NCBI RefSeq assembly: GCF_013033965.1
Contig: NZ_WQFE01000002.1
Span: 248,001 to 312,000 of the forward strand
DNA length: 64,000 bases
Source: Ruegeria atlantica
GTDB taxonomy: Bacteria > Pseudomonadota > Alphaproteobacteria > Rhodobacterales > Rhodobacteraceae
Reading direction: 5' to 3'
Of this stretch, positions 61,373-64,000 are shown piece after piece; the first letter of the stretch is position 1; every line of letters begins with the position of its first letter. The notes under the pieces are model-generated. The model was given only the letters and a program-made list of their open reading frames with translations, was not told the origin of the DNA and searched no databases. Made by a program: the position numbers and the translations under genes.

Positions 61373-61786
61373 TCATCGCAGGATCGGTGGTGCGTCCTTG
61401 GGTTGGCGTGCGGATTGCACGCCAGCTTTCATTCCCACCCCGATGCGACGGGCCAGCGCGACCCAAGGTGCCGCGGTTTCAGAGGGCAGCGTCTGGGTTG
61501 CGACTTCTTCGAACAGGTCCAGCCAATGGGCGAAGAACTCGGGCTTTACGTCGGGCCGCTCGATATGGACTCGTTGCGGGTTGCCGTCATAACTGCGCTC
61601 GAACAAAATCGCGTTGCGCCAGAACGCGGCGATCTTCTCCTCATGTGCGGGCCAATCGTGGACATGTTTGTTGAAGACGGGCCCCAGTACCGCGTCCTCT
61701 CGCACTCGGGCGTAAAATGCGTGGACCTGTGCGCTGATCTGGTTCGGCGTTGCAGGAAAGCGCGGGGGTAAGGTTGGTTTGGTCAT
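61373..61786 (-). CDS. Group III truncated haemoglobin
   Basis: The 137-residue globin has the group III pattern: QISAQVHAFYARVREDAVLGPVFN with the helix B tyrosine, HVHDWPAHEEKIAAFWRNAIL, a proximal-type His in RVHI, and FAHWLDLFEEVA. Proteins of this family bind oxygen or NO. They often sit near NO- or formaldehyde-detoxification genes, here frmA and a transporter. An NO-related role is inferred. Confidence 0.88.
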   Translation of the reverse strand: MTKPTLPPRFPATPNQISAQVHAFYARVREDAVLGPVFNKHVHDWPAHEEKIAAFWRNAILFERSYDGNPQRVHIERPDVKPEFFAHWLDLFEEVATQTLPSETAAPWVALARRIGVGMKAGVQSARQPKDAPPILR

Positions 61787-61834
61787 TTCAGGCCCGATTT
61801 CGACTCTGTTCAGGGCTAATATCTCGTTCTGTGA

Positions 61835-63478
61835 TCATGCAACAGGCGTGGTTTTGTCGCGCGGGTCCGGCGTCAGGAGGTGCCGCAACAAGGCCACCGG
61901 GTGTGCTTTGAGGCTGAGGCGGGTGGCCACGTAATCCTCAACCACCTGTTCGCCCAGCGTCATCTGCGGCAGGTAGGCCTCGGGCTCGTCCAGCGCCTCG
62001 CCCTCCAGATCCTGTGAAAACAGGGGCAGCGGTTTGGCGGTGGCAATCGCCTTGGCCTGCCATAACGCCTCACGCCGGGTCAGATCGCAGGCAGCAAAAG
62101 CATCGGCCTCGGCCAGCCGTTCGATCACCGAGGGCCTCAGCCCGGCACGGCGCCAGACATCGTCGACCTGATGGTAGCCGTTGCCACGCGCAGCGGTCAG
62201 CCAGCTGGCGTCTTCTTCGCGGCGCTCGTGATCAAAATCCACATCAATGTCGGGGGGCTCATCGCGCGCCTCGGAGACGAAGCGTTCAAATACCATGGTA
62301 TCCTCTTCGGGGCCGACCTCGGTGATACGCAGGCAGTAGCAAACAACTGAATTGGCTGCTGAGCCGCGCCCCTGGCACAGGATGTCACGCGAACGGGCGA
62401 ATTTGACGATGTTGTGAACAGTCAGGAAGTAAGGTTCATATTTCAACTTTTTGATCAGGGTGAGTTCATGCGCCAGCATCTTCTGCACCTTGTCTGACGC
62501 CCCTTCGGGGTAACGCCAGTTCACCCCCTCATGCGCCAGACGGTGCAGGCGTTTAGTCGGGGTTTCCTGCGCGCTGCCCTCGCTGGGGTACTCATAGCGG
62601 AGCTCGCCCAGCGAGAATTTCAGGTCTTTGCTGAGTGCGTGAGTGCGCGTAACGGCGTCCTCATGACCTTTGAATATCCGCAGCATCTCGGGTTTCGAGC
62701 GCAAGCGTTGCTCACCATTGGCCAATGCTTCACGGCCTAGCTCATCCACCTTGCGGCGCAGACGGATGGCGGTCACAACATCGGCCAGCTTGCGCCGTGC
62801 GCCGTGATGCATCAGCGGCGTGGCGCTGGCGAGGGTTGGAATGCAAAGTTGACTTGATTCAGTCTCTAATATTGAGAAATATGCACTATCTGCGCCATCA
62901 TACCGGAGGTGCCTCAACAGATGCATCCGCCCACCAAAGCGGCGCGTCAATTGTTGCGCCTGTGTCCGCCATGCGTCCGCGCCGCCCGGAGGCCGGGCCG
63001 CCTGTGGCCAGAGCAGCAGGTGGAGACCGTCTGAGAACTCCAAAAGATCGGACATGTGCAGGATGCAATCGCCGTTCTCGGCGCGCAGGCGGCCTTTGGA
63101 GAGGATACGGCACAGGTTGGCCCAGCCCTGCCGGTTCAGGGGCAGGGCGGTTACGGTGGGCGCATCGGTGAAGATCAGCCGCGCCGCCGGGATCAGGCGC
63201 GGCACCGCGTGGACGGGATATGAGGGCGGTTTGGGGATGTGATCGAGGCAAGGCGGACCGATAGAGGTGTTCTGCGCCTCCCACTCCAGCCGTTCGCGCA
63301 CCTTGCGGGCGATCTCGCGCGCTTGCGTGTGGGCGCGGACGATGCCGGCGACCGAGTTGTCATCGGCAATCACAATGGCAGGCAGGCCCAGGGTGACGGC
63401 ACGCTCCATATACTCCTCGGGGTGCGAGGCCCCAGTGAGGAAGGTGAAGTTCGACGTGATCGACAGTTCGGCATACAT
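61835..63478 (-). pseudogene. dnaE2: dnaE2 remnant (error-prone polymerase, large internal deletion)
   Basis: The N-terminal PHP and fingers-side part is recognisable: MYAELSITSNFTFLTGASHPEEY, RAHTQAREIA and LCQGRGSAANSVVCYCLRITEV, up to DIDVDFDHERREE. Then the reading jumps directly to DASWLTAARGNGYHQVDDVW, a C-terminal HhH segment. Several hundred residues between these blocks, most of the palm and finger regions, are missing. It also ends early after SLKAHPVALLRHLLTPD. Full DnaE2 is about 1,100 residues; this reading frame has 547. It remains open, so a truncated protein may be made, but it cannot be an active polymerase. Confidence 0.85.
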
Positions 63479-63494
63479 GACGATTCCATATTAT

Positions 63495-63509
63495 ATTCAC
63501 GCTTTGTTC
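63495..63509. promoter_or_regulatory. Degenerate LexA box upstream of dnaE2 remnant
   Basis: On the minus strand GAAC-N7-GAAT matches the SOS box in 7 of 8 fixed bases, 16 bases before the dnaE2 start, nearly the same distance as the exact box is from imuB. The changed base may have weakened LexA control. Confidence 0.5.
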
Positions 63510-63597
63510 CTTTTCGAGTCCTTTGCGTCATTGCGCAGGAAACGGGTCGCCTGAAAGCTGGGTACCGGGCATGTTCGAGGCAAAGAAGGAGATCCCA

Positions 63598-64000
63598 ATG
63601 TTCAAAATCACCGCATTACCGACTGACGAAGTTCGCGCCCTTCAGTCTGGTCACCCGGATGCATATGGCATAACGCCAGAACGCGCTGTTTCGACCGGAG
63701 CAGGCAATCCCTGCCGCCATTGTTTGCAGAATATCCCCGAAGGGGAGGATATGCTGATACTGGCACATCGCCCCTTTTTAGAGACGCAACCTTACGCCGA
63801 AACCGGCCCGATCTTTCTGTGTGCAGCGCCTTGTGAGCGGTATGAGGGTACCGAAATGCCAGAAATCCTGACCACCTCGCCAGACTATCTGATCAAGGGC
63901 TATGGAACAGATGACCGCATCGTCTATGGCACCGGTGCCATCACGCCTACGGGCCAGATCGATGCAAAAATCAGAGATATCTTTGCCCGCCCAGATGTGG
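63598..64000 (+). CDS. DUF1203 domain protein (partial at window end)
   Basis: An AAGGAG seven bases upstream of the ATG supports the start. The translated part (134 codons to the window end) shows the DUF1203 signature CRHCLQNIPEGEDML, then HRPFLETQPYAETGPIFLC and LIKGYGTDDRIVYGTGAITP. The family is small and of unknown function. The C-terminal HVR-type segment lies outside the window. Confidence 0.85.
   Translation, partial: MFKITALPTDEVRALQSGHPDAYGITPERAVSTGAGNPCRHCLQNIPEGEDMLILAHRPFLETQPYAETGPIFLCAAPCERYEGTEMPEILTTSPDYLIKGYGTDDRIVYGTGAITPTGQIDAKIRDIFARPDV

Overview
The window looks like chromosome from an alphaproteobacterium, most likely a Rhodobacteraceae (Roseobacter-group) species. 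Supporting signs are the protein relatives, GTTC-N7-GTTC LexA boxes, ECF-sigma-like TGATCC promoters and the EPS gene set. The left 25.7 kb is accessory DNA built from two integrated elements in tandem; the rest is ordinary chromosome.

Region 1 (1 to ~11.9 kb) is most of a phage-satellite-like element. Reading leftward from its right end it has a tyrosine integrase, an AlpA-type regulator, a primase-helicase, an iteron-like intergenic region, a cargo pair (DUF4236 protein plus membrane protein), a chain of small packaging-type genes, a terminase small subunit and a terminase large subunit split into ATPase and nuclease genes. No portal, capsid or tail gene is visible. A reverse transcriptase gene lies convergent to the terminase at the window edge and may be defensive cargo.

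Region 2 (11.86-25.73 kb) is a complete second element of about 13.8 kb. It is bounded by two identical 50-bp copies of the 3' half of a tRNA-Lys(UUU) gene, with identical tandem integrase-arm-like repeats just inside both ends. It carries a HUH-type replication protein with a HTH/excisionase-like protein, a coupled three-gene TIGR04255 cassette, an XRE regulator with a palindromic operator, small envelope proteins, and a three-gene Detocs anti-phage system (dtcABC: kinase-like sensor, receiver protein, receiver-nucleosidase effector). Its integrase is at the right end. The intact tRNA-Lys gene should lie left of the window.

Region 3 (25.7-48.5 kb) is a Wzx/Wzy-type exopolysaccharide locus. 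It encodes nucleotide-sugar enzymes including a glucose-1-phosphate cytidylyltransferase, a polymerase/ligase, flippase, priming sugar transferase, outer-membrane export protein, Wzz/BY-kinase, four glycosyltransferases, two sulfotransferases and a Tat-exported GH9 glycosidase. A sulfated polymer is a reasonable inference.

Region 4 (48.6-64 kb) is core chromosome: an ExbB-ExbD-ExbD-TonB energy-transduction operon; a divergent FAD oxidoreductase/chalcone-isomerase-like/MFS/DUF3833 x2 operon and SDR gene, both preceded by TGATCC-N18-TAA promoter motifs like those of the singlet-oxygen sigma factor RpoE/ChrR; glutathione-dependent formaldehyde dehydrogenase; a DMT transporter; a group III truncated haemoglobin; and decayed remnants of the SOS mutasome (imuB and dnaE2), each still next to a LexA box or near-box.
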